Source: Diphasiastrum complanatum (lineage: Eukaryota; Streptophyta; Lycopodiopsida; Lycopodiales; Lycopodiaceae). From it: 64,000 nt of DNA. The notes below the pieces were generated by a model. That model was not told the origin of the DNA. It saw only the letters and a list, made by a program, of their open reading frames with translations, and made no database searches. Of the stretch, positions 1 through 12,100 are shown in pieces (position 1 is the stretch's first letter; every line of letters starts with the position of its first letter). Both the position numbers and the translations under genes were made by a program. The DNA is taken from positions 25,874,656 through 25,938,655 of the forward strand of contig CM055103.1 in assembly GCA_029204225.1 (NCBI GenBank), read 5' to 3'.

Positions 1-240
1 CAGAAGCCTAAGATGGAAAGACTAAAATGGAACGAAAAAGTTGTTTTCTTGATGTACTTTAAGCTGATGCGTACCATCACTCTCTGTTGTTTTGAACAAG
101 AAAAAGTCGGTCATTCTTCCCCATCTCTAAATCTGTCACTGTGAACCTTACGATGACTGTAAAGATTGTGAAAAGGGGCAAAAGAATGTTTGTTTGAGAT
201 GTTGGAATTTTTTATAAATTCTTGCGAACTTCATATACTT

Positions 241-483
241 GTAATATTTTCTAACACTTTGATCAGGAAGTGGAGGGCCTTCGTGGCGGAAGAACCTGTG
301 GTATGGAACGCAGGCAATTCCAAAATGAAGATCTGAAACTGACTGGATCAGTTGACCATGGTAATATTTTCTAACACTTTGATCAGGAAGTGGAGGGCCT
401 TCGTGGCGGAAGAACCTGTGGTATGGAACGCAGGCAATTCCAAAATGAAGATCTGAAACTGACTGGATCAGTTGACCATGGTA
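241..483. repeat. Perfect 120-bp tandem duplication
   Basis: Bases 241-360 and 361-480 are identical at every position, and the next three bases (gta) continue the repeat. The unit lies in the large 3'-side intron of the E(z) gene. Zero divergence means a very recent duplication or an assembly artefact. The apparent 137-residue minus-strand reading frame across it only repeats the same 40 residues and is not a recognisable protein. Confidence 0.97.
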
Positions 484-610
484 TGGCCGTAAGTCTTGGT
501 GATGCCAAATACTATCGATCATAAAACGGGTGTTTTGTCGGAAATTTGAGATATTGGTCATGACCCCTTTCTTGGATACCTCAAATTTACAAAACCGGAA
601 ACCCGGTAAG
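241..610. repeat. Dispersed repeat, copy A
   Basis: This stretch resembles 7555-7800 in the same orientation. Shared landmarks in order are a GTGGTATGG block, a TTTTGT..GAAATTT block and ATTTACAAAA..GGAAACCC..AAGCTATT. Identity looks like roughly 70 percent by eye. The family is not identified; both copies may be parts of one decayed retroelement. Confidence 0.55.
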
Positions 611-2089
611 CTATTTCTTTATAAAAGATATATTGGTGAATTTCTTAACACATGTATTAACTCGCTTTTTTGTGATTCCTTGGAAGGTAATTATGTTCAC
701 TCGTTGACCTTGGATAACATCACAAAAATGGTTAATGACGATTCTTACTAAACAGTTTTTCTTACTTATATCTTCAAGAAATCCTTTTCTGATTTACAGG
801 TCAATTCTCCAGTTTGGTAATAAAGAAAATCTTTTTCTAAATCACTATGTTGGGACATCATTGGTATTTACTAACAACGCTGCAACATTTTTTTGGTTTT
901 CAAGACTTCTCCTGGGCAAATCTCAAATGATCTGCACCCCTTGGAAACTCGTGTCGTTTCCTGTTAAAAAGGGGGAGAAGTAGGAAGAAAAGAGAGTTAT
1001 CAAGGAGAAGCATTTGTAAGAGATTCCAGGAGGAATCTGTTATAGATAATGGACCTGTATTATAAATCAGAAATGATAGTATCATCAGATATTATAGAAA
1101 TCCTTTATGGATTATAGTAGATATCTGGTTTGAAGATTTAAAGGGGGGAAATTTAGAAAGTACTCTTGCGGTAGAAAAGTGGCTGATTACAAGTCCGATT
1201 GATTTGTGTCAGAACTTGGAATTCTATTACAAGATGGGAGTTTGTTGAAAACTGTTCCTTGCTGGATATAGTCAACTTGATCTTAGTTTGGATTGAAATC
1301 CGTGGGTTGATGCAAGGACGAAAGTTCATGCTAACAATATATTCTTTTGAGTGAATCTCAGGTTGAGATTTTGGATGTGAAATAACACTCTTTGAGAAAT
1401 ATTCTCTCTTAGAGAATAACCAAGTTTATAGGATTCTTGGTTATGAAAGTGTTAAGTACAGATCATGAGTTATCTACAGAGATATGCTATGTAGTGAATC
1501 TTGTGGGATCATTAAAACCTTATGTACAAACTTTTAATCCTGTGGATCTACAAAGTATTCCATGAACTAAGTTTATTTAACCAGTTGTTGGTACATAGGC
1601 ATATTGATGAGAATTGTGTTTGAGACAATTTCTCGCTGGGTTATAGTAATTTCTCATTGAGAATTGCTTATTGACCTAGAATTGATTTAGAATCAGATTA
1701 AATGTGATGTTTTGGTACCACACCGAGACATTTAAATATTTTCTAAGTCTGATACAACTAACTGTGTCAGAAGCGCTACTTCTGTGTTAGTTGTTGGAAA
1801 TCAACAATATAATCTTAATTATGGATATTATTGTTGAGATGTATTGCTTATAAGTCACAATGTCTATGAGTCATTTTGGATTCGTTAGCAGATGTGTGTG
1901 CATAGAATACACGAGAACTTTTTGGCCTTATCTTTTCCTGTTTGGAATTGATGAAATGCTATCTCGGAAGACTCAAGAGAGTTGGATAGTTGTGGGTTGC
2001 CAAAAGTTAGAACTTCACGTAATGAAGTTCCGGTAAATCTTAAGTTATTCTAGATTACAACTTAAGAGGAAAATCTAGACGTATTGATC
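611..2089. other. Intronic sequence without recognisable gene
   Basis: AT-rich sequence within the last visible E(z) intron. No frame longer than about 80 codons resembles a known family. Short phrases such as TTCTCTCTTAGAGAATA and repeated GAGAATT motifs give it the look of decayed LTR or leader sequence, but nothing firm can be assigned. Confidence 0.4.
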
Positions 2090-2189
2090 TGCACACGACC
2101 TGATCTTGCCTTCATAATCAGCACAGTCTCAATACATGTCGAATCCAAGCCAACCACCCTGGAAAGCTCTGTAGAGAGAACTGAGGTAC

Positions 2190-2425
2190 ATACAAGCCTC
2201 AAAGCATTGTGCTTTGTGTTATGATGGAAATTTAAAGGATGCACTAATCCTGAAAAGCTTATTCAAACTCATTGGGATAGAGACGTGGATACCGGGAAAT
2301 CCACTTCTGGCTACTTGTGCTTTCTTGCAGGAGGACCCATTTCATGGAACATTCGAAAGCAAAAATGCACTTTTTGCCCTCTATTGAGTCTGAATATGTC
2401 ACAGAGACCTCTACGGTAAGCTGGA
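2190..2425 (+). pseudogene. Ty1-copia RNase H fragment
   Basis: Plus-strand translation gives HWDRDVDTGKSTSGYLCFLA then GGPISWNIRKQ, the hallmark of copia ribonuclease H (usually DW..D...RKSTSGY.F.LG...SW.SKKQ). After KQKCTF the frame shifts, and LSLN(M)S.R corresponds to the LSS.EAEYVA block. Upstream, LCYDGNLK matches the preceding copia segment. No LTR or other copia domain accompanies it here. It abuts an oppositely oriented LINE fragment at about 2425, so one insertion or deletion joined the two. Non-functional remnant. Confidence 0.8.
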
Positions 2426-4180
2426 TCAAGAGATAGAAAGTGTGTACGATAAAAATCACTCTTGGTCCCCAATGAACCCTGCCAGGTGATATGAAGATAT
2501 GATCTGTAGAGGAGGCCTCTGATGTACTAATGAGTGCCCGCGGGTAGGTCAGTGATCTGGATACCCAATGTGGAGAGGAGACGACAAGCCTGAGAATACC
2601 ATGAGAAAAGGTGTCCCTTTGAGTGTAGGCGCTGGATGAGGATAGGGCCGCAACAGCATAGTGTGTACCCTCGTCTTGAAGATAATCCAGCCTCTGTATA
2701 AAAGTCACAATATTGCAGAAGGCCTAAATCTGAATGGGGGGGACTGCGAACTCCGCCAGTATAATCTGGTGTGGAACTGAGGGCTTAGCCCGTATCATAC
2801 CGGAGAGCAAACGAATCTAGAGCCGGAAGATATATGTCCAATCAGTAGCTGTCAGGCCAGTACTCCATATCTCGGAAGCAAACATAGTTGAGGGCACAAC
2901 CATAGTGTCAAAGAGTCGGCACTTACTGGTCGCATCTCTGATGTGTGAAGTGAAGCAAAGTCTCTCCAAATCTACCAGCGAGGCATAGCCCTTCCATACC
3001 CGAAAAATAACTGCATTTCTCATGCTGAACATGGGCCCCGAGAATAGTACCCCTAGATATGTATATGAATCAACAACCTCCAGTGGATGACCATCCCATA
3101 CAAGCTGTTGGCGCATCATGAAAGACCTAGAGGTGTTGAACATCAAGACCTTAGTCTTGGCCACATTCACTGACAAACCCCACCCTGTGCAAAAAGAAAG
3201 AAAAGCGTCTAAGTGTCGTTGCAAACCCTCTCTCGTCCGTGAAAGCAAAACCACATCAGCAGCATACAGGAGGATAGCAATAATGAGGTCGCCCAATGTA
3301 CATCCCTCCCCTCCATCTCTCTGTATAACATGCTCCAGCTCGTCAATGTAAAGACCAAAAAGTGTAGGAGAGAGTGGACATCCTTGTTTGACCCCAATAG
3401 TACTAACCACCTCCAGTGAAATAACTCCTGATAGTCGGACCCTGCCAACCACACGCCTATACAATGCTACTACTGCCTGTATAGTATCCTCCTAAAAGCC
3501 CCGATCGTGAAGTCTCAGTATCAATAGATGCCTAGGCACAGAATCAAAGGCCTTGCAAAAATCCACGAAGCAATAGTATACACGTTCCCTCTTGGCCTTA
3601 GCGTCCTCAATAATGGACCTCAAAGTAAAGATATGATCCGATGTAGTATATCTCGGTTTGAAACCCGCCTGTCCAATGGCATAAAGTGATTTGGCATCCA
3701 TCTTTGTACTAATCTCTAACTGTAGGATAGAACCATAGACTTTGGCGAAGAGGTGGCTGATCATAATGGTGCGGTAGTTGTCAACTTTCACGGGGTCCCC
3801 GCCTTTATGGATAGGGTGAATGAGGTTGGTGGACCATGGAGATGGAAAATCAGAGGTGACAACTCGATTGAAAAGAATGGAGAGGAAGGGTGAGAGGATG
3901 TCAGGAGCATACTTTAGAGATTCAGCTTCTAGCTCATCAATGTCTTTGGCTTTATGAGAATGGAGTCATGTGATGGCCTTCTCTATAAGGTCGTTAGTAA
4001 ATATGGCAAAAGTATCCGTGACACAAGAGGTGGGAAGAAGAGGGATATCTGGGATGGTGTACAGTGATGTGGCATATGTGACCCAAGTGTTGAGGTCTGT
4101 AATCCGTGGTGGAGGTGATCGTGGAAGGAACTTCTTCCAGAACGAACCTGATGAGGAACTGTTATCTATGTATTAGTCGA
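2425..4180 (-). pseudogene. L1-like LINE ORF2 fragment (reverse transcriptase), LINE A
   Basis: A minus-strand RT fragment without 5' or 3' ends. The order is a pre-RT segment (4170-3790), the RT fingers ([53 protein letters not shown]), the palm ([19 protein letters not shown]), then the thumb and connection region ([12 protein letters not shown]) running to about 2430. There is an in-frame TAG after HDRGF (about 3490) and another stop near 3975. The catalytic YADD motif reads YAAD: GCT replaces GAT at 3260-3258. It cannot encode an active RT. It is closest to the LINEs at 20.7-24.0 and 41-42 kb. Confidence 0.9.
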
Positions 4181-6745
4181 ATGCTCTCATGTTCCTTCTC
4201 TCTTTATCTGATACTCTTATTCCATAGATTAACGTAGAATATCTGACGCAGAATGCATGGCTGTCACAGGCGCCTAAATTATTCGCACTCTTCATGGTTG
4301 TCTACGACACCTACGTAAGATATTCTGCTAAGTTAAATGAATGATCTAACTATCTAGCAATTTGTTTGAATATCAAAAGATCGATCCTTAAAAATTATTG
4401 TTTCCATATCCATGTCGTCGCTTGCCACATGCATGCCATATCCTATCCATCACCATGCATCAAGGCAAGAATCTATAAAATAGGGAGAAGGGCATGGAGA
4501 GAGGAGCCTTTTCATTCTTATCATGATGTGCTCCTCCTTGGTTTGAGGTTAGAATGTGTAGTGCTAGAATGCTAATTTGCTTGATTTTTCATGCTTTGTG
4601 AGTAGCATTGTAGGAATGTCTATGTTTTCCTCAAAGTGAAGAAGAGGAAGAGACCTGAGTTTAACCTCATTGGACTTTAGGTCATTCTGTACTCCAATTC
4701 ACAGACATAGCAAGTAAGAAAAAAGAACACAATTTGATTTCTTGATTGCTATTGAACTGATAGACAATTGCTTATAGCTTGCTAAGGATTGGAAGGCGAC
4801 CTTGTAGGCTGTTTTCAAACTTTTGCTTTCCATTGATAGTATTTTTCGTTTTGAAAACCCGTGGAACGGAGTGTGGAAACCTATGAATGCTAAATCTTTC
4901 TTCATCCAGATGTTTGCATGAAAGAGCATGATCTTATTACTTGAGCATTGGACATTGCTGAGTGGGAAAGATAAGTGTTGATCCAGCAATGGCCCAGTCC
5001 TTGAGCAGCATGGAAACAAATCTGCTTTTCCCAGTGAAGGCCACTATGAGGAGGTGCCAGATGTTGGAAGCTGGAACGCGTTTGGAAGCCCTGATTTGCG
5101 GCTCTGGCAGCGAAGGCTGTTGGCAAATGCTTTGAGCTTTGAGGCCGCATGATGGATCAATGAAATGCTTGATAGTGTAGACTCAATGAAGCAGGGTATA
5201 GTATCATTTCCCTGTGGCAGCAATGAGGCAAAAACGGGCGGCTGCAGCCATAGGACTGTAGCGACCAGAAGACAAAATGATCACGACCTAATTCCTCATG
5301 TATGCTTTCTCTTTGAAAGTTAAGATTAGGGTTTTTTGAATGGCCTCTATTTCCAAGAAGGTTGTGGCCTAACGGTTTGCATGTTATGCATGAATCTTTG
5401 TGTGTGTTACCTAAGCAAGCCCTTATAGGGTTTTGGTCGGCCTTGTCTAGTTTTTCATGTGAGAGGATATTTATGCATGAGACTGGATATTCTTTCACTG
5501 GCTACTCTAAATTGACTCTTCCAGTAATTGCATGGAAAACAGCTAGACCTAATAGTTGGTAACCATGGGTGAAACCTATGATTGATTCAGGAGGAAGATA
5601 TCGGAAAATCTACCTAATCCAACGGTTGAGAGTTGGAATTATCAATTCTCCAGGCCATAACCAGGGAAGGGTGTGAAGACATAATTTTGCTATCCTGACT
5701 GGCAGTCTGTGAACTGGGATCATGGATTTAGGGTTACGGCAAATTATTTTCGGAGTCTTTTCCAATTGGTACCTGGTAAACGGAAATTGGATTTCCTAGT
5801 ACTATGCTAGATAGCAATTTAACTTTGGAGTAAAAATTCTCTCAAAATTGTGTTCGAGGATTTTTTTTTTTTATATACTACACATATTTTGTTTTCCTTT
5901 TCGGTCTTGAAAACATCGATGGTTTTGCTATTGCATTCTTAATGATTTCGGTCATTAAGATTGGCAACCAAAAGCTTTCAGTAAGATACTTGTTGAAGTT
6001 GAAATTCAATTGAACTAATGAAACAAGTGTTGCTAATAAATGGAGGTAATTCTTTATTCGACACATGGGTTTTTGTGGAATACAATAAAAGAAGTACCAA
6101 AATCCAAATTTTGTGGATTTTCCATTTTTATATTTTCATTAGTTGCAATATGATTAGTCGACTTTAACGAAGTAATGCTAAAGCCAGTAAAAATGAAAAG
6201 GAAAAAACGGCTTATCATTTACTATGTGTCTAAGGAAATTTCTAGTACCTTAGCTGATAAAAATTTTTGGCGGACCGAAAAATCTAAGGGAGGAAGTGAA
6301 ATGGACATCTGGGTTAGATAATGAGTTTGTTTTAATTTTTGAAGGGGACTTGCATAATACCAGTTATGGAGCAAATTTCATAATAAAATTGTTAATGGGA
6401 ATTCTTCTAATTGAATTCATATGTGATATCATATATGACCATGAGAATGACCGTAAATTTTGATATGATTTGGATGGAAAAGAAGTTAGTGAACACATGG
6501 ATCTTATTTAACCTATTACTACTGAAAAAAAAAAAGTTTCCCTTAGAGGTCGTGCTCTCTGATGGAGGGATTAATAAAGCTTATTACTAACCACAGGAGG
6601 TTGACAGTGTGTCAACCATGTGTAAGAGTCTTCTTGTCGAATCACCTGTATACTATTGATACCGTTTCTCCCATTGTCATCTCACCGACACTAAATTTAT
6701 GGATTCTCCAGTGTTTTGGTTGTGTCTGATATGTGCCTATACATG
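4181..6745. other. Intronic sequence; LTR-like TATA stretch near 4475
   Basis: No protein recognised. Around 4470-4490 the plus strand reads CTATAAAATAGGGAG, followed by a purine-rich stretch, typical of a plant core promoter or an LTR U3/R border, but no matching second LTR is present. At 4228-4340 two diverged inverted copies of AGAATATCT.ACG flank about 90 bases and may be a decayed MITE. Homopolymer A and T runs occur at 5860 and 6526. Confidence 0.35.
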
Positions 6746-6753
6746 GTATAAGG

Positions 6754-7511
6754 CATAGTTCCACTGCGTTTCTGGAAACACGGTTCAGAAACGCGTTTCT
6801 CGATTTTGGTAGCGTTTCTCAGAAATGTGTTTTTTTTTTTTGGATCTTTTTGTGGTCAATATGGGTATCAAATAAAAGCTCTAATTAAGAGCATTACATC
6901 TGTATAGTTTGCCGAATGTTTCGGGTACAGAATGGTCCAGTTTAGGTGCATTAATCCATGTTGGGTTCTGTCAAGGATAAAAATTCAAAACTAACCTCTA
7001 GCCTGTTCATTACGATCACAGATGGTTCCAATGGGACAGAGACAGAAAACTGTAGAGCAATTGTACCTCGCTTTTTGCTTCGGGGGGCGCTGCCCACCCT
7101 GCACATGGGGGTCCAAATGCGCGCTGGTAAGGGCCCAATATTTATGCCCCCAACTGTATGCCCATTGCACTCACATCTCCAGTGAAATGATTGCAAAAGT
7201 GATCATCATCCATAGAGTTGATAGCGCAAACTGTAGCATTAACATTTACTAAGAACCAAAGCAAATAACAACCACATAGCTACTAAAAATAAGATCTGTT
7301 TGTGCCCTATCTACTACACTTCTGAGAGGCAAAACGCTGGTTTGACCATTGCTCCCCTACAAAAAATTTCAGCCATAAGCTATGTTTCCCAAAAAAAAAA
7401 AAACATTAAAAAAAAGAAAATTAACCACGTTTCTACATCAGAAACGTGTTCCTGAGAAACGCGATATCAGAAACGCGCGCGATATCAGAAACGCGTTTCT
7501 GTGCAACTACG
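6754..7511. mobile_element. hAT-type MITE 1 (758 bp)
   Basis: Flanked by an 8-bp direct repeat GTATAAGG (6746-6753 and 7512-7519). The ends are imperfect inverted repeats, CATAGTTCCAC on the left and CGTAGTTGCAC on the right read inward. C...G termini plus an 8-bp target duplication fit the hAT superfamily. Subterminal regions hold several near-palindromic copies of AGAAACGCGTTTCT (about 6786-6830 and 7435-7500). There is no transposase. The interior includes CAATATGGGTATC and ATGGTCCAGTTTAGGTG, which recur inverted in the MITE at 36634-36980. A 9-bp reading of the duplication is also possible because both flanks carry an extra G. Confidence 0.85.
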
Positions 7512-7554
7512 GTATAAGGATTCTAGATTGATTCTTTGGATCTCTAGAATATTG

Positions 7555-7800
7555 GATAAGGCGGTTAAGGATTTTCTGGAAGGAAGAGCTGGTGGTATGG
7601 GACATCAGTAATTTTGCAAAGCAAATTCTAGGATTGTAAAGATCTGATTATCAATGGCCTATTTTAGTACCTAGTCGCGATATGGGAAAGAGAAGACCAT
7701 TGGTACATTGTTATGGGTATTTTGTGAAATTTTGAGGCTTAGTCCGGATCCCAATGTGGGTTATCACATAATTTACAAAATCAGGAAACCCTTAAAGCTA
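7555..7800. repeat. Dispersed repeat, copy B
   Basis: Diverged counterpart of 241-610, same orientation, starting near GGAAGAGCTGGTGGTATGG and ending near CAGGAAACCCTTAAAGC. It lacks the 120-bp duplication seen in copy A, so the duplication happened after the copies separated. Family unknown. Confidence 0.5.
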
Positions 7801-8416
7801 TTCCTTACTTCCTCTTATGCATAGATCATCATGCTTTTTGACCATTTTCTTGTGCTAATGCTAATTTCTACTTGTAAGCAAAGCTACATTGGATGGCTCT
7901 CAGCCCTTTCATTAAGTGGCATAGATGAGAACCAGACAGGCGTTAGTTCCAAGCTACTGCTACTGGGAAGACTCATTTGGTGGAGCTAGCATGATTTATA
8001 GCCGATATATATGTCTATTGCCTGGTTGATCATGGGGAACTCACCCCTGTCCTGATTTATGAGTTCATGCATTAGGTCTTCTGGGCATTTCAGTTCATAG
8101 ACAATTATGTTTACATTTCTGGCGAACTTACCTTCGATTCAGGTAGGTAAGAGTGTGTCCAAGGTGTTGTGTTGTAATAAGGCAAGTGATCACACTTGGA
8201 TAGTCATCTATACCAAGTCTAAGTACAATATATAACAATTGTAATTTCTGTCTCCAGCTCTAGAAAAATGAAACTTTGAAATCATGAAACTTTCATCTGG
8301 AAAATTGCAGCAAGCAGATGAACAAGTTTCAAACCTAGAAGCAACCAAACTTAAGCAGATTTTGAAAGAAAAGGAAGTCTTCCAATCAGGACTTTAACAG
8401 GTCAAAAACAGCTTAC
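7801..8416. other. Intron adjacent to the E(z) SANT exon
   Basis: Intronic sequence downstream (minus strand) of the exon ending at 8417, starting with donor GTAAGC. No exon matching the next expected residues (CLIARNLL, the rest of the SANT domain) was found here or anywhere to the left, so the intron runs off the window and is at least 8.4 kb long. Confidence 0.6.
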
Positions 8417-9177
8417 CTATTTCTTCCAAATATTTGTATGCCCTTTTCAAACAAGCCTCTTTCCAGAGGACTCCAGCTGCTAGCCTTACTAGGCTTGAAA
8501 GTTCCCCCAAAACAATCTTTTCCAGGAGAATTTTTACGTGACTTTGATTCTGGAGATAATTTAGGGCTCCATTCTTCCACTTTAAATGAAACACCAGTTA
8601 CCTCTCCCCGTTTCGCTCTGCTTTCCCCTATTGACGACAGACGCTTCCTTGATGGCTTATCGTCGAGCATACGATCACCTCTCCTTGATGCAGCTCTTGA
8701 CTTATGAATTTGCTTGGAGGATGATACTACCTCAGAATCCAGGCTAGAGGGTTCTTGAAAACCGGTACTGCCACTCTTCTTTGGTGTGGTATCAGCTGTT
8801 TCGACATATAATGTTTCTGAAGTTTTATCGGTATGCTTGACTTGGCAGAGGTCTTTTGTTTCTCCACGGTTTGTTTTATCTACATTTCTTTTGAGAAGTC
8901 TTCTCAAAACGGTGAGTCTTTTGTCCTTTATCCCTTTTCTAGGTAAATCTCTCTGCTTTGGTGATGGTCGCCCAGCTGCAAGTTCTGCTGGGCCTTTTGT
9001 TGATGTGGTTGCTGAATAAGGAACACATTCATTTCTCCCTGCATTACTAAGTTTTCCTGGATCAGAATGAGACTTCAAGCTCCTTTTGGAGGAAGCAGAA
9101 TGACCCCGACCTTTACAGAATGCATCTGCACCTATACTTGTACTTTCATGTTCTTTCCCTTGAATTTCCATTTTCAT
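8417..9177 (-). CDS. SWN-like: E(z) exon 9: Ser/Lys-rich linker and start of SANT domain
   Basis: 761 bases, acceptor TTTTACTAG before ATGAAAATGG and donor AATAG/GTAAGC. It encodes a hydrophilic, basic, phosphosite-rich linker ([31 protein letters not shown]) and ends in [21 protein letters not shown], the first part of the E(z) SANT domain. The exon ends on AG of a split serine codon, as expected if CLIARNLL follows. The ATG at 9177 is internal to the protein, not a start. Confidence 0.92.
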
Positions 9178-12100
9178 CTAGTAAAACCCACAGAACTTCC
9201 CATCAGATTCGAAAACGCCTTTTTGTAGTAAGATAACTAGCAAGATCTACTTACTACTTGATCAACATATACTACCTACTGCATGTTGTGCAGTACTAAG
9301 GCTAACTTACCCAGAAACACAAGTTTTCTGCATGAAAGGGTAGCACACACTCGCATGTCTAGTGACAAAAATGAAGAAAAATTCATGATCAAGCCTAAAT
9401 AGAAAGCTTCTATGGGGCATCTCATGAGTCATGACATAAAACAGATCCATCAAAAAAATAATGGTCTTGGGCAAGTAAGAAGCTAGTTATTGTTACCCAG
9501 AAGGCTTGCAAGTCTCTCACAGAAAACAGATAGCTCCAATTATTTAAACTAAGCACAAAATAGACTAGAAAAAGCTTTTCTTTGTTTGGGACAAAAGTTA
9601 AGTATGACGGTAAAAGCCAATTCATGAGAAATACTTCATTCAACCTTGACTGAACAACAGAAAGGATAGACAGTTTACAAGGAGCCAACACTGAGGTCCA
9701 CAAGGAGTAGCCATATCTGGCTCAGGGTTACTCCAGGCTGGTTGTCTGTCACTCTGCATCAGCCGGACATATAAAATCAGAAAGTAAAGATGTGCACTTA
9801 ACATCTTCAAGGATAATTATTGACAATCATAACACCGTTCAGAAGAGAAATATATCACCATATATGTTTTGAAAGAACAAGCATAAAGAATGAACCTTAC
9901 AGGCAAAACAACGGGCTGAGAACAACCGTGTAAACGGCAGTCAAATACCTGAAAATCAGAAAATTTAGAATCGATGTTTCAATTTGCTGATAGCAATCAT
10001 CGGTATAAGAAATGCCTCTGCAACCTCAGAGATGCAACGCCAGATAGGAGTAGAAGGTAGTAGTTGCACTTGCAACATGTTCCTAATTTAATCAATTTCC
10101 AAAAGAAAGCTATCTGCCTAACATCTCTACTCAAAATAGAAATCTGGCAGGTACGAATGGCTGAAAGTCCAGAATCTGGGCACCAGAGAGAGGAAACCAG
10201 CTTACAAAGCACAATTCAAGTTGACAAGAAGATGCACATGAAGATATGAAGTTGTACCAAGCAGCGACGGCAAAAGAGTTTATCAAAGGAATCCATTGCA
10301 GAGGACAAGTCTTTTGCAAGGAATTTATCATCATCCATGCAAGCTGCCCTGTGAGTATCAGGGGACTCCAGTATATCAGGATCGTTTTTAGTCCTAAATT
10401 CACTCGGAGGTGATGAGGATTGGCTGATGCTAGACTTTGGAGTCCCTGTCTTTTCTTGCAGTACTGCTTGTGTCGTGCCTTCAAATTCCCTTCTTAGTAC
10501 TTCATACCTTGCCTGTTGTATAGATAACTTGAGGGTCAGATCTGGCAGAACATGCAAACAAGCTCACATGTCTGAAAATAAGAGAACAGCATCAATCTAC
10601 AGATTCATGGTCACAAGGGTTTACCATCATAATATCAAAACCCTGTAGAGCTTTATAATCACTTAAAAAGCTTTTCAAAAGGCAAATTATCAGTATGGAC
10701 GGCAAACAGATTCTGTGCAACTATATAAAGAACTCCATCAATGAAGACACAAAAATTTCCAATTTTGTGCTACTAAGATATCTCAAGCGTCAGAAAGGCA
10801 CTCAATCAAATGTTTCAAAAGGTAAATTGAATATCAGTGTGGACGACAAACAGATTCTGTGCAACTATATAAGGAGCTCCATCAATGAAAATACAAAAAT
10901 TTCCAACTTAGTGCAACTAAGATATCTCAAACATCAAAAAAGCACACAATCAAATTTTAAAAACATTTTCTATATGTTTACATTGAAAGCCAAAAAAAGG
11001 GTCACAGATTAATAAGATCTGGAAACAGCAAACCTAGAGATTTGTTCAAAGCTGTAAAAAAGAACATCAAAAGACGTGCCATCTCCCTACCTTTATAGAA
11101 TCCACTGGTGAAGCCCTAGAGGATCACGCATACCATGGCCTATGTGCTACAACACCCCCACTCATGTACTTAGCTCCCACTTTACTGCTTGTTTGGTGAT
11201 TAAACACGTTTCCAATATGGTACTTTTTACTTGACAAGTTGTTTGACTTTCTAAAGCAAAAAGCATGTTCGTATCGCTGCATATGTGAGCCCTTCCGATT
11301 ATTAGAGGCCAACTCATCGTTGCTGCATAATGTCACTGGCACTTGCTCTTTGCAGTAGTATGTTTCAGTTTCCATTGTACATCATGCATACAGATGTTAA
11401 GGCCTTCTGTCTTAGCAACACTGTTACCTCTTTGGCTACCATAGTAGCCAACAGTAAAGAGGTTGGATATAATGGATGCACGTTACAAAGCATGCTTTGA
11501 TGGTATTATTTCTCCTCTTACACTCTATGCAGTTCCCACCTCATCATCTCTCGTATTGGAGACTGTTCCCATAAATGGAACGCCCTCCTACCTTCACTTT
11601 TTTCCCCTCCATCTGCATCCATGGTTCAGTATGTCTCCTGTCTCCATTGGTTGTTCAACGTTGGAGTATCAAGCATCTTTACCTTATGCATACACTGGCA
11701 TGGCAACACAATTGTCAGTTTTGCATCACGCTATACATAAAAGCCAGTTTTGTCATATGCCACACAATATCACTAGACACCTAGGTCCAGGAGTAGTATG
11801 CTCTCCCAAGACCAGAGAATTACCACATTATGTGGTAGGGTAAATCTTGCCAAGTTATACAACACCTCATGGAGACCCAATTAAGTTTGGGCTGCTGATA
11901 TACAGGACCTGCATGCTTTAGGTATACAGGCCCTGTGTTCATTGGGTCAAGCAGGTTCATCCCGCAGTACATCATATCTTCACAATGACATGTTATGATT
12001 TAGAAGGCTAGACAGGGAGGGGACACCTTCATTGCTGAGATATTGACTTCAGAAGAGCTTTCAATTCTATTCCATTCCATTCAGTGGCTTGATACAATGA

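Noticed and set aside
148-561. 137-codon minus-strand reading frame with a 40-residue internal repeat
   Set aside because: The repeat is just the 120-bp DNA duplication, there is no family motif, and the related copy at 7555-7800 is not open in that frame.
6745-7519. 9-bp duplication GGTATAAGG, which would suggest a Mutator-type element
   Set aside because: Choosing 9 bp removes the terminal G and breaks the C...G inverted ends. The related MITE at 36634-36980 supports 8 bp and hAT termini.
8284-8397. Short plus-strand coiled-coil-like peptide (LQQADEQVSNLEATKLKQIL)
   Set aside because: 37 codons, no partner exon or promoter visible, and it lies in the E(z) intron antisense to the gene. Probably chance.
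1-8400. Search for the E(z) CXC and SET exons
   Set aside because: No Cys-rich CXC pattern or SET motifs on the minus strand. The exons are outside the window, not overlooked pseudo-exons.
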